Below are positions 55,009-64,000 of a stretch of DNA of 64,000 nucleotides, one piece after another. The stretch is taken from assembly GCA_035222895.1 (NCBI GenBank), contig JAVYIG010002546.1, positions 62,001 to 126,000 of the forward strand. The letters are read 5' to 3'. The notes below the pieces were generated by a model. It had not been told where the DNA came from. It saw only the letters and a list, made by a program, of their open reading frames with translations, and did not search any database. Origin of the DNA: Strongylocentrotus droebachiensis. Taxonomy: Eukaryota; Echinodermata; Echinoidea; Camarodonta; Strongylocentrotidae. Position numbers and translations under genes: made by a program. Numbering within the stretch: the stretch's first letter is position 1; each line of letters starts with the position of its first letter.

Positions 55009-55257
55009 CAGTTCTCACACTTCCCGCTGCTACAGAACCAGACGGGCCGGTCTCAACCAAGACATTGTAAACTGTCGAGGAAAGCACGCCCTCAAAGTCA
55101 GCGAATGGTATTGAGTCATGTGACACTAGCATTTGCTGGTCACTGGGCGGGGCGGTGATGTTGTAATTCCCGGTGAAATTGCGATCGCGGTTCCACCATA
55201 CTCTAAACGCTGTTGAGTTGACCTTCGTGAAGACAAGTTCAGTCTCTCCTATCATCA
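55009..55257 (-). CDS. FN3 domain D8 (type B), single exon
   Basis: 83 codons, phase 1-1, acceptor tttcctag, donor GTAAGT. Strand B STAFRVWW, strand C NYNITA, strand F VYNVLVE, ending GSVRTG. Sequons NST, NFT, NIT. The 5' part of this exon and its acceptor flank exist a second time, decayed, about 1.1 kb upstream in the intron at 56291-56393. Confidence 0.92.
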
Positions 55258-55547
55258 CTAGGAAAGTCAAGAAAATAGGCTACTGTTCATATCTAATGCA
55301 CACATGTACATTGTTAATGGTACTTCCTAGTAATAAATAGTAGTAACAGGAAGGCCAGTTAGAATTGGTCAAAGGGCCTGAAAATCACCTAGCGTGAGCT
55401 ATGTTGTACACAAAAAAAGCCTAAACTATGGCCTGAAAATAACTCACCAGGGCCTGAACTTCAGGCTATTGCCTGAAAATTGGCATCCCTGTAGTAATAA
55501 TAATTACAATAAACTTGTTTACCCAGGGAAGCCTCATCAGCATCAAT

Positions 55548-55685
55548 GCTGGGTTCTGTTTCATAAAACTTGTTATCAATAACCACTGCCACAGATCTAT
55601 GACAAATCTGCTCTCAGCCAATCAGATGCAAGGATTTCAGTAAAAATATATTTCATTCAAAAAATTATGAAACAAGGCCCTGTTC
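55548..55685. repeat. Foldback MITE
   Basis: GGGTTCTGTTTCATAAAACT at the left, AAATTATGAAACAAGGCCCT at the right, CAGCCAATCAGATGCAAGGA inside. Confidence 0.75.
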
Positions 55686-55737
55686 TAATACCGAGGGGCC
55701 TGAAATAACTAATACCCTAACAATTGCCAGATTCCAA

Positions 55738-55866
55738 TTTACAGCTACAGGTAGGTTGAGAGTGGTAGAGGTCGATTAATATCTTGTTTAATTAGTTCCA
55801 GACTGGGATTCGAACCCTCAACCCTGAGATTGAGTCAATTGAATGAATCCCTCTACCTCAATACCT
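55738..55866 (-). repeat. SINE family 2 head
   Basis: Minus strand: GTAGAGGGATTCATTCAATT, GGGTTCGAATCCCAGTC (near-perfect B box), then AAGATATTAATCG. Confidence 0.75.
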
Positions 55867-55924
55867 CCACTTCAGTTATTATAAGCAATCCTAAAGATTG
55901 CTGCTTAGCCCAAGCGGCAACAGG

Positions 55925-56262
55925 AATACATAAGTTGCCTTTTTGTAAATATTATGTTATATAATTCTTTATCTTGTTATTTAGTGTAAAAAAACAAAGC
56001 TTTGTATTACATCACAAAACATATTTTAGTCTAGATGTAGAATAGTTTGTAGCTTAAGTATGTATTCAAAAGTTATTCATTACATTCTTATTCATTGTTG
56101 TGATATTGTTATGTGATAGTGGTAGCAGATTTAATAGCATATAATGCTATTTTCTGGCCCCATTATTCCTTTCACTGTTAAAAGTTCACATTTGATTGTT
56201 TTATATTGATCTACTTTTTGTTTGGATAATAAAACTTCACATTCAAACTCAAACTCAAAACA
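55925..56262 (+). repeat. Retroposon 3' tail
   Basis: T-rich UTR-like sequence ending AATAAAACTTCACATTCAAA and CTCAAACTCAAAAC. Probable LINE 3' end; no ORF. Confidence 0.5.
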
Positions 56263-56290
56263 TACATTTCATCTCATTCCTATTAAACAC

Positions 56291-56393
56291 AGTTCCCCAA
56301 TACTCTAAATGCTGTCAAGTTGACCCCCATGCAGAGGAATTCAGTCACTCCTATCACCACAAGGAAAGTCAAGAAAAATAGGTCACTGCTCAC
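56291..56393 (-). pseudogene. Decayed copy of the 5' part of exon D8
   Basis: About 100 bases that match 55192-55290 (start of D8 plus its upstream intron) at most positions, including GGAAAGTCAAGAAAA in the intron part. The acceptor is lost: ctag of D8 is replaced by cttg. Nothing of the rest of the exon follows. It lies 1.1 kb upstream of D8 in the same intron. Confidence 0.75.
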
Positions 56394-56399
56394 ATTTTA

Positions 56400-57078
56400 T
56401 GTACCGGTACATCATATTTTTTACAGTGTATTAACCGCTATTTTTTCTGTGTTTTGGGTTCCATGTGGCTGTACTTTATAAAAAATATGAACGTCAAATA
56501 TTACTACTCTCATAAAGGGATATTGCTAGTTTAAATAGACTTTCAAAGCATATAAGAGCAACTAGTGAGATCGCTAATCAACTGAACCTTACACGCTTGC
56601 ATGTTAGTGCGACTTGGGTTCCGCACCTGATATTCTTTATTTTCTTCATACTCCTAATCTGTTGGCCCATAGAATGTGGGGTGAAGTTTTTTAAATGTTG
56701 ATTTCATACAATTTACTATGACAGTTAATGTCATTTTTCCTATTTTTTGCATAAAAGTTTTCTGTATATAGCCCGTAGCCAATTCATAGACGCACTTGTA
56801 CACTGTTCCTAATAAGGTTGGAACATGTTTTTTCTCACTTCTTTTTCACGCAAACATTCTTGTTAATAGATAAAGTTTATGTCTTCTCAAAACTGTATTG
56901 ATCAATCCCTGTGACTCTTTAGATTGATCAATTAAGTTTTGAGAATATATAATTTTTATCTGTCAAGATCAATCATATTGTCACAAATATTCCATGAAGA
57001 AAAATAATTGATCAATAATGTCCTGAGAAGACATAAACTGTATCTATCAAGAAACCGTATTGTCACAATCATTTCATG
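56400..57078. other. Intron D7-D8, plain part
   Basis: Inverted AT-rich blocks TTGATCAAT and TATGTCTTCTCA around 56880-57040; no named repeat or gene. Confidence 0.55.
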
Positions 57079-57435
57079 TTAACCACTTGACTGCGATAGG
57101 CTTGAAACGTGTGGCTTACCCCCTGTGCTACAGCATTTTTGTACTGTTCAAAAAGTGTACACTGTACACGAGATGACCACATTTTATTTTGAAAAAGTGC
57201 TGTACACAAAAAAGCCAGGTTTTTTTTTAAAGAGCGCCATCTATTGTTCAAGACCTGTACCTGTATAACATCATTGCAGTGCTAATTACACAGTAGGGCT
57301 AGGCAGTGTGCAGTGCTACGGTCTTGAAAGTGCAATGCCCTAACCACGTACGTACCACGTACATGTACGTGGTGCGCACAGGGCATGCAAGACCTACATC
57401 ACGTACATGTACGTGGCCCGCAGCCAAGTGGTTAA
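57079..57435. mobile_element. TTAACCACTTG element with ACGTACATGTACGT palindromes
   Basis: 357 bp, ends TTAACCACTTGACTGCG and inverted TTAACCACTTGGCTGCG. The right third has CACGTACATGTACGTGG twice. Confidence 0.8.
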
Positions 57436-57528
57436 GAGGTAAGAAAAGAACATTACAACTTTATGGGCAACAGTGTACATGTGCCAAATTATGTATATGC
57501 ATTCTTTACCAAACCAAATATTACTTAC

Positions 57529-57858
57529 AGGTTCTGCCGATAGTTTCAACCGGTGCGCTGCATTCCTCATTCATACTCCCTGCACCGCTAATGGTCACAG
57601 CCTGCACAGTGTAACCTGTGTCTGGCACCAAATCATCAAGGACAGTCTCAAACTCGTTTCCTCCCAAAGTTTTCGCCAAATCAAAGCCCAATTCTTGCGA
57701 GGATCTCTTTCTTCGCTCCTGTACCGTCTGGAAGTCGTCCATGGTGAGTACGTAGAAGGCATCGTAGTCGCCTGTTGGTGGAGTGAGCCTCACACAGAAC
57801 GAGAAGAAGGTCTCGCCGACATCTGGACAGATCGACACGTTGTATGGAGGAAGAGGCT
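57529..57858 (-). CDS. FN3 domain D7 (type A) with RRKR insertion
   Basis: The longest FN3 exon here, 110 codons, phase 1-1, acceptor gtccgcag, donor GTAAGT. The strand-B tryptophan is missing (FSFCVRLTPP in its place), as in D19 and D29. Strand C is FYVLTM. An inserted C-C' loop reads QERRKRSSQE, which fits the furin consensus R-x-K/R-R before S. The domain then runs LVPDTGYTVQAVTISGAG. Cleavage here would divide the protein, but this is inference from the motif only. Confidence 0.9.
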
Positions 57859-57885
57859 CTGCGGACAAACATACAATGATATATT

Positions 57886-58476
57886 AATGGTGGCTTCTTA
57901 TATAGCGCACATGTCCGTCACGTTGTGATGCTCCTGGCGCTGCCACAATTATTAACTTATATTGTGCAACACATTAGCTTTTCAAAATTATCCAATTCTG
58001 GTCTTCCATGACAACCCTATCAATACCAGTATAGGTTAAGCTTACACTTAAAACAGTCAAACAATCTTGAAGCTTTTGGTATATCTATCGAATGATGAAT
58101 ACAATGTGGCACAGGGAGATTATTTGTGTGACAGAAAGAAAGTTAAATAATTCTATCTTGAATAGTCATGTATATGAATATGTAAGGCATCACTGCAAAA
58201 ATGCTGTATTGCCTGTCTGGGGAGTGTTTCACAAGATCAACTTTAAGTTGAACTGAACTATGGCAGGCCATTCATGCCACTGGTTGCTCTCACCATGGTC
58301 TCTCAATTATGATCTTTAGATAATACTTTTTCCTTCATTAATGAACTATTAAAAAGGTAGATTCTGTAGATTTGCGACCACGATTTGTACTGACCTCACT
58401 ATGATTCTTTGCATGTTCATATAAAATACTGTTGCAAATTCTCAAAAAATTGGATTGTAGCAGAGAGCTTTCTTAC
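57886..58476. other. Intron D6-D7
   Basis: SINE family 2 tail (CTTATATAGCGCACATGTCC) on the minus strand at 57886-57955 and a half foldback GGGGAGTGTTTCACAAGATC at 58219. Nothing else. Confidence 0.6.
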
Positions 58477-58701
58477 TTGTTCTTTGAAAGATGGTTTCAA
58501 ATGGTAGGATGCTGATGTTATAGAGTCTCCCTGGAACAAGGCCAGTAACCCGAGCGCTTCTGTTACCGATGTTCAAGTCAAGGGCGCCATCGTTTGGTAT
58601 GATGGAGATGCTAACGTTGAGGTCAGAGGTCACGTTCGGCCAGGTAAACATGATGCTGGTCGTGTCATATTCAAAGACTGTAACTGTCCCATTGGCCTCA
58701 G
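58477..58701 (-). CDS. FN3 domain D6 (type B), short single exon
   Basis: 75 codons, the shortest domain held in one exon (usual FN3 about 85-100). Phase 1-1, acceptor catccag, donor GTAAGA. TSIMFTWPNV in strand B, VSISII in strand C, LVPGRLYNISIL in strand F, ending QRTS with almost no F-G hairpin. Five sequons (NGT, NVT, NVS, NRS, NIS). The fold should still close, but strands C' and G are minimal. Confidence 0.88.
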
Positions 58702-59135
58702 CTGGATGAAATTAAATGAGATGTTAATGATTCATAGATTTTTTGGTTTAATTCAGTAACAATAACAATGTCTTTGATAATTCATATCTTTATATTTCTC
58801 ACATCAACCCAATAGTGTAGTGTAGAAATGGCTCATAACATTAATTTGAAATCCTAAGAAATGAGGAATTATTCCTCAAAAAAAGGAATGGTGGGCGCCT
58901 ATGTTAACAAATTATATTACAAATGTATGCAGTAAACAGGAAATTGCCCGTTTATTTACAGATGCATGTATATTTTAGTAGTTTCTCATGATTACCATTA
59001 TATGGAAATATATATCAGTGTACAACTGTACATGTATGAATGTAGAATACAATTTCCCATCTGTGACAGAATTTTTGTTTTACAGGTGCATGATTGCTTT
59101 AGTAATTTCTCATGATTAAACGAACAACAGCATAC

Positions 59136-59426
59136 CAGTGTATGCAGAATACAATTCCCCGTCGCTGAAAGTCTGGGCTTTTCCCTCGCCCACGACCGTC
59201 GACACATTGATTAGGTATTCTGTGCGTGGCGTTAGTCCTTCCAGGAAGATAGAGGTCACATTGGGATAGAGGTAACCCACCACTGTGAAGTTACCAAGCT
59301 CATCCGCTCTCTCATAGGCGACGTAGTACCGGTCAAACATGGTCTCGTTGCCTGGGTCGGACCAGGCGATTAAGAGCGAGGTAAGTTGGCTGTCGACAGT
59401 CTCTATGTTGGCTGGTGGTAACGGAC
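59136..59426 (-). CDS. FN3 domain D5 (type A), single exon
   Basis: 97 codons, phase 1-1, acceptor cccttcag, donor GTATGC. Starts GPLPPANI; strand B SLLIAWSDPGN; strand C DRYYVAYE; then LTPRTEYLINVSTVVGEG. Sequons NET, NFT, NVT and NVS. The motif VGYLYPN before strand E matches VGVVYPN in D17, twelve domains downstream, supporting common descent by block duplication. Confidence 0.93.
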
Positions 59427-59827
59427 CTGAAGGGTGATCACATTAGGAATCGTTCACACATGATTACATTCATTGCACTGTCTTCACTGCCAAATAATAC
59501 TGACACATGTTCTTGCAGAATTAAAAAAAAAATTACAAAGTGAATAGGAAGTTCTATACATGCATAGTTTTTGTAACATGTAACTTTCACATATTGTAAA
59601 CAAAAGATATTTTCATAGCAAGCAGAAATATGAAGCCATATTAATTCAGCTAATCATTATCATCATCAAGAAAATTTAGAGAATTCCTCTCCAAAATTCT
59701 GTGTTATGCCAGTTTTTATTCAAATATTTGGGGGAATAAAACAAAACTTTTGCAAGTTTGAACAACTCATGAAATTCGCTGACATTTTATATGCACACAA
59801 ATTTCAGGTCTTAATCTTATCTCTTAC

Positions 59828-60088
59828 GTGTGTACTGCTGAAGGGTTCCACACACACCATCCTGATCAATGAAGACGTGGTATTTCCGACCAGATTGGAG
59901 GTCTGTGATGTTAAAAAACTCGCTGCCGTTGCCAACAGCACAGAGGGATTCGTTCTCGCACACAGTCTGGTTCTCGCCGTCCAGGTTGAATCGTATGTTA
60001 ACGTAATCCTGAGTGTTGTTGCCCCATCCGACCTGAATGGAATCCGCAGACAGCGCAGTAACTGCTACACTGCCATTTGCAGGAGACT
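59828..60088 (-). CDS. FN3 domain D4 (type B), single exon
   Basis: 87 codons, phase 1-1, acceptor tgttctag, donor GTAAGA. Strand B is SIQVGWGNN, strand C VNIRFN, strand F KYHVFI, ending LQQYTR. It is unusually rich in sequons (NGS, NNT, NQT, NES, NGS, NIT) and has three cysteines (TVC, SLC, GVC). WGN after strand B is shared with D26, and WGH with D16. This region is likely heavily glycosylated. Confidence 0.92.
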
Positions 60089-60533
60089 CTAGAACAATTA
60101 TAAAAGAAGGACAAGGATGATAATGGAAAATCATGTAACAGCATTCCAAACAAAACTGCATTTACTACTCGGGTATAAACATCTAAAGGTGAGATCTAGA
60201 TGTTGCACTGACAGGTGGGTAGATGGTTTGTTTTACCTGACTGATAAGAAAGCAGGAGTATGATTATATGTAAACAATCAGGGTACCAACAGGTTTAAGT
60301 CTTCTCTGAGAGACAAATGGTGCATCACATTTTCAAGAAGATGGCTGCGCCCATGTCATGCTAAAAGGCATCACATCATGCCAAGAATATCTTTATTTAT
60401 ATATCTCTTGTACACTTTTGTAAGGAATTTTTTACATCTAAGGGGAAGAATACATCTCATTTATCAGAATACTCCTACTTGTTCTGTGGAGTGAGGTTTC
60501 CTTTAGGTCTTCTCTGAGGGACAATTCACTAAC
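60089..60533. other. Intron D3-D4
   Basis: Partial SINE family 1 sequence (TTTTACCTGACTGATAAGAA) at 60228-60330 in minus sense. No gene. Confidence 0.55.
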
Positions 60534-60827
60534 CTGTTCTGAAAGAGATGTACGAGGGCTCACTCCTCACATCGAGGGCCCCCACGACCGTGACCACTGT
60601 GACGTTGTAATCGGTGTCCGGCAGAATGCCGACGAAAGAAAATTCAACCCTGGTTTGGTTCTCATTGATGTCCATGCGGTAGATGGGAGCTGGAGAGTCG
60701 GTGAAGCCATGGTCTGGACTGTAGGTCACTTCAAAGAAATCGTACTCGCTTTCAGGGATATCCCAGGTCACTTGACCTGCGCAAGAGGAGATGCTACCCA
60801 AAGACAGATTGGCAGGACTTATGGGTA
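60534..60827 (-). CDS. FN3 domain D3 (type A), single exon
   Basis: 98 codons, phase 1-1, acceptor catctag, donor GTTAGT. It starts VPISPANL, has VTWDIPE in strand B and FEVTYSPD in strand C, then LPDTDYNVTVVTVVG. Sequons NLS, NQT and NVT. The stretch YSPD..TDSP..I recurs in D15 (YSPE..TDSP..I) and weakly in D25 (YAPV..PDS), twelve and ten domains later. This is one of the clearest marks of the higher-order block. Confidence 0.93.
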
Positions 60828-62120
60828 CTAGATGGGTACGAGAAGAGAGAGAATACATGTTCCTTTTCTGTTTGCTTATATAAAATAGGCATAGGGGTAA
60901 TTTTAGTATAGCACTTAAAAATATTAATTTTAAGCACTATATAAATGTTATTATCTACCATGTATGAAGGTTCTATAGGTCTCTGAATGATCAAACTGCA
61001 GGCATGAAATACGCTACTGACTACTGGACAGTATACAGCGAAATAATATTGACCTGGCATAGCTGCTTGCGCGTACAATGTAAACAAACAATGATCGGGC
61101 ATGAAGTTAACAATGATTACGTGCAATACGTGAGACATGCGTAATGCTGATAGACAGGTATTATCTCCTTGCACTCAACAAATAAATACACTTTATTAAA
61201 CAGATATATTTGTTAAAATAAATAATGAAACAATTTATACGTTAAGATTTATAAACCACATTGTTAGGTAAACATTCTTCTTGGTCAAGTACTTCAGGAT
61301 TTTGTTGAATCATCTTTTTCTCTCTCTAATGAAATGAAACCGACGCCTGCATGCTAATATGCCATTCATACTGCTGGAGAATTCACTTGCTTGGGCGAAC
61401 CTCGACCAGAAGTGAAGAATTATTGCGCAATTGCTTGCTAGCTGGGCATGCACTTTGATTTTGGATTCGATTGGCAGGGCAGCAAGCTAGCGCTATAGCT
61501 CAATGCAGCTCAGCGATTTTGGCCATCAATTACATTTACGAGAGCTAGATCATCTTGCGCTGGTGGAACACAACCATTGATCTACGGTGGCTGCTTCTAT
61601 TTCCTTTATTTCGGATATTACAGTCCAAACAAGCATTTTTTAAATGCAATTCATCAGACTGCCAAATGAGTATGAGGCCAAATTATGCAGGAGGCAGCAG
61701 TTTTGCCGATCTCGAGCATTGAGGTTGAGGCTATTCAGTGCCGCACATAATTGCAGCAAAATGTAACCAACACAGCTGGGTTCCAAAAAAAGTGAGCGTA
61801 CACTACAGTACCGGGAACAAGATTATGACGTTCGACCTATTCCCCTGTGTTTTTTCTCCAGAACCCATTCATATACAGTGTTTCATCGAAGTCGCACTGA
61901 TAAAAAGAAAATTTCTCCTGCTCTTGTGCAGGAGAATTTTATCAGCTAAATTCCCCGGATATTTCTCCTCTACCCCTTTTACAGTGGATGTTTCATCGGA
62001 TGCGTCCCGATGCATCCAATGGAAATCAGGCCACTTTGAAAGGGGTAAAGGTTCCTAATTTTCTTATCTTGCACAAGAGAGACAGCACTGCGATAACAGA
62101 AACAAGACCATCCCAATTAC
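60828..62120. other. Intron D2-D3
   Basis: A SINE-like tail (TAAGCACTATATAAATGTTA) near 60930 and one hairpin TTCTCCTG...CAGGAGAA at 61913-61936. Otherwise about 1.2 kb without a recognised feature. Confidence 0.6.
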
Positions 62121-62360
62121 CAGTGTTGAAGGTGAGGGTTACTCCACACGCAGACTCCCACCCTAGTGAAAATGTGTAGGCTGCACCCGGGGAAAGGTCA
62201 CTAAATTCCGTCGTCTTCTCAGTCACGTTACGGCAAGTGGCATTCCCCATCATCTGCTGAATGCAGACATCATACTCGGATGCGTCTGGAAGGTCATACC
62301 ATCCAAACGCGATGCTGGTCGATGTCACGGTTGTAATGTTGAAGGCACTGCCAAGGGAAC
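62121..62360 (-). CDS. FN3 domain D2 (type B), single exon
   Basis: 80 codons, phase 1-1, acceptor cactag, donor GTAATT. Core residues: TSIAFGW in strand B, EYDVCI in strand C, LSPGAAYTFSLGW before the short end FNTG. Sequons NIT, NAT and NVT are present. Three cysteines (DVC, ATC, SAC) may form a disulfide. The strand F/G part SLGWESAC is closest to D24 (TVAWDFLC), which places both at the same step of the 12-domain block. Confidence 0.92.
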
Positions 62361-62715
62361 CTAGTGTATTTCAGAAATATATTGGAATGTGAAGACAGTA
62401 GAAGAAGGTATCTTGAGGAGAACAAAAAGGGCCATGACACGTTCGCTTGGATGATTTAATTCCCATATTGCCCTTCTCCAATGTTTTCCGATCTTCAGCA
62501 AGTTTTGCAAGGTCTGCTTACAGGGTTTGTGATAAATTTTTGAATTGATTATCTTTTTTTGTTCCCATCTATGCTTCATGGCTGCATAATAATAATAATA
62601 ATAGTAATGCAGACATTTACAATGCCCAACATATCCGTCCAGATGGTGCTCATGGCCCTTATAATAGAACAGAACAAAAGATACTTAGGGGAAAACACTT
62701 ATCATTCTGTAGAGG

Positions 62716-62960
62716 TGTCATGATCGAGTCGGACTATGGATCACAAGTCCCGCCGCGGCACTAGTGTCCTTTACCAGAACATTAATCCACATTTGCCACA
62801 CTTGTCCTGTCCCAGGTGAGTTACATGGGTACCTGGCAGGAATTAATTCTAATGAAATGCTATAACACCGTAATGGCAGCTATGCTAAACCCTAGGTAAT
62901 CATTTCCAAAGCTCTTTGGGAGCACATAGAGACCTTAAAATGTGATATGCGTTTTTCTCT
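62716..62960 (+). repeat. SINE family 2, plus copy
   Basis: ATCGAGTCGGACTATGGATC head (no clear B box), CCACATTTGCCACACTTGTC, GGGTACCTGGCAGGAATTAA and a decayed 3' part near GGGAGCACATAGAGACCTTA. Confidence 0.65.
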
Positions 62961-63133
62961 GAAAGTGATCTACAGTTTTACAATTTTTCACCGATTTTGG
63001 AAGTCTGTTCCCCAACAGGGAGCTGCAGATATAATCACTCCCCCCTTATCGTTAAGTTTGGACTTGTGAAGGTTGATAAGAGAAGAGATGTATTGTGGTT
63101 AGGCTAATTAAAGCTAACAGAGTAGTTACTCAC

Positions 63134-63412
63134 TTGGACTGATCTTGACGGGGTTGCTTCTGGTCTGGGTCATTCCTGCACCAGCGAGCGTGGTGATGTT
63201 CACCTCAACACCTGGTCCGTCCATCAAACCCATGATTGTTCTCTCCAACTGCAAAGAGTTCCTGTCGAACACATTGATAGGACTGTATGGACCACTGCCG
63301 TCGTCGTACATGATCTCGTAACCGAAGAGCTGGCTTTCAGGACGAGACCACTGCAGGGTGACAGAGTCTTCGGTGACCCAAGTAAAGACGGCGCACACCG
63401 GCTCAAGAGGTA
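63134..63412 (-). CDS. FN3 domain D1 (type A), single exon
   Basis: First domain in the window, 93 codons, phase 1-1. Acceptor cttttacag and donor GTGAGT are canonical. Strand B reads SVTLQW, strand C GYEIMY, and strand F VEVNITTLAGAG with one sequon (NIT). The AGAG turn after strand F is also seen in D33. The usual Y of strand F is replaced by V (GVEVNI). It has a Pro-containing start (VPLEPV). Because its acceptor is phase 1, at least one coding exon lies beyond 64 kb. Confidence 0.93.
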
Positions 63413-63424
63413 CTGTAAAAGATA

Positions 63425-63480
63425 ATATAATAATAATAAAAACAATAATAATAATAATAATATCGATGATGATGATCTAC
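63425..63480. repeat. AAT/ATG microsatellite
   Basis: ATAATAATAAAAACAATAAT followed by GATGATGATG just upstream of D1. Confidence 0.9.
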
Positions 63481-63562
63481 AGCACTTGTATGGTGCCATT
63501 TATCTGTTTCAAACATTCAAAGGCACCCGCTCTTCCAATAGTCATGGACTACACATTTGCTT

Positions 63563-63690
63563 GAATACAAAATAAAAAAAAATAAAAAAAATTGGTTTTG
63601 AGGCCTGACTTCAAATCTTTCTAGCTTGTTGGTGTCGCAAAGAACAGGAGGGAGGGAGTTCCAGAGGCCTACACTAACGATAAAAATACT
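63563..63690 (-). mobile_element. LINE C-terminal scrap with poly(A)
   Basis: Minus strand reads VGLWNSLPPVLCDTNKLERF then NQFF and an A-rich end at 63565-63590, the typical last residues of a CR1/Jockey-like ORF2. Confidence 0.6.
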
Positions 63691-64000
63691 AATGATAATG
63701 ATAATAACAACAACTATCATTCTTGTGTCACATGATATTACGTGCTTCCAAAGGACTTTGATATCATTACCCTGGCTTAGCTCCAGCAAGGAATCCTTGT
63801 GCAAATGTCATTTGTGTCATAATACCCTGCAACACACATTTATATCTGTTTGTGTGGCGTAATTGGCAGACAGGGAACAACGCCCTGTGTGCATTGATAT
63901 GGTAAAAGGGTTAATTAAAGGCTGTGTACAATTTTGGTATAAAGCCCTCGAAAAACTATTGTCAAATTTCTTTGATTTTAGATGATAAATAGCAAGATTC

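Larger units (their letters stand above)
537..63412 (-). other. Giant tandem-FN3 gene, internal part (42 exons, 38 domains)
   Basis: This is the span of one minus-strand gene that enters and leaves the window. All outer exon borders have AG acceptors, GT donors and phase 1, so the 38 fibronectin type III domains can be joined in frame except for one base in D36. Exon lengths sum to 10,372 bases. Each domain shows the FN3 marks: W in strand B, Y or F in strand C, a leucine-PG turn before strand F, and Y-x-V/F-x-V in strand F. More than 50 N-x-S/T sequons and scattered cysteines suggest an extracellular protein. No Ig, EGF, kinase, phosphatase or membrane segment is present. Candidates are a receptor tyrosine phosphatase ectodomain or a giant adhesion protein. 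The family assignment is open; the FN3 assignment is firm. Confidence 0.93.

Noticed and set aside
537-63412. Titin/twitchin-like muscle protein
   Set aside because: No Ig domains or kinase, and very many N-glycosylation sequons, which argues for an extracellular location.
1-64000. LTR retrotransposon, Polinton or other virus-like element
   Set aside because: No long terminal direct repeats, capsid, protease, integrase or envelope-like reading frames were seen.

Overview
The window lies inside one very large split gene of an invertebrate deuterostome. An echinoderm, most likely a sea urchin, fits best. The evidence is introns of about 0.3-6 kb with canonical GT-AG ends, AT-rich introns full of short foldback and tRNA-derived repeats, and a repeat at 46.4-46.9 kb ending in a histone-type stem-loop followed by CAAGAAAGA, the element used by sea-urchin histone mRNAs. 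The species call is inference.

The gene is on the minus strand, so transcription runs from 64 kb towards 1. I read 42 exons encoding 38 consecutive fibronectin type III (FN3) domains, about 3,457 codons. They are numbered here D1 (63134-63412) to D38 (537-827) in transcript order. Thirty-four domains are single exons with phase-1 introns at both ends. Four are split in two: D14, D29, D34 and D36. No start codon, signal peptide, membrane segment, catalytic domain or stop lies in the window, so the gene continues on both sides. More than 50 N-glycosylation sequons point to an extracellular or cell-surface protein. A receptor-type tyrosine phosphatase ectodomain (R3/PTPRB/PTPRQ-like) is one possibility, but nothing here proves it.

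The repeat structure is layered. Odd domains (type A) usually start with a Pro-rich linker and have a longer F-G region. Even domains (type B) lack the Pro start and usually end sooner. The alternation A-B holds for all 19 pairs. Above that is a block of six pairs (12 domains), seen as D3-D14, D15-D24 (one pair missing) and D25-D36, with D1-D2 ending an earlier block and D37-D38 starting another. Two decayed exon copies (3096-3177 and 56291-56393) show that single-exon duplication also happened. D36 carries a one-base frameshift with an in-frame TGA.

The introns hold most of the DNA. They contain at least nine short elements flanked by TTAA, TA-flanked MITEs, foldbacks, two tRNA-derived SINE families, LINE 3' ends and one reverse-transcriptase scrap, a 113-bp satellite with a four-unit higher-order repeat (44.16-45.45 kb), 150-bp arrays rich in TGACCTTTGACC, and many microsatellites. 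Several are nested. Some insertions abut splice acceptors (D16, D17, D27). No other protein gene, functional RNA gene, LTR element or virus-like element was recognised.
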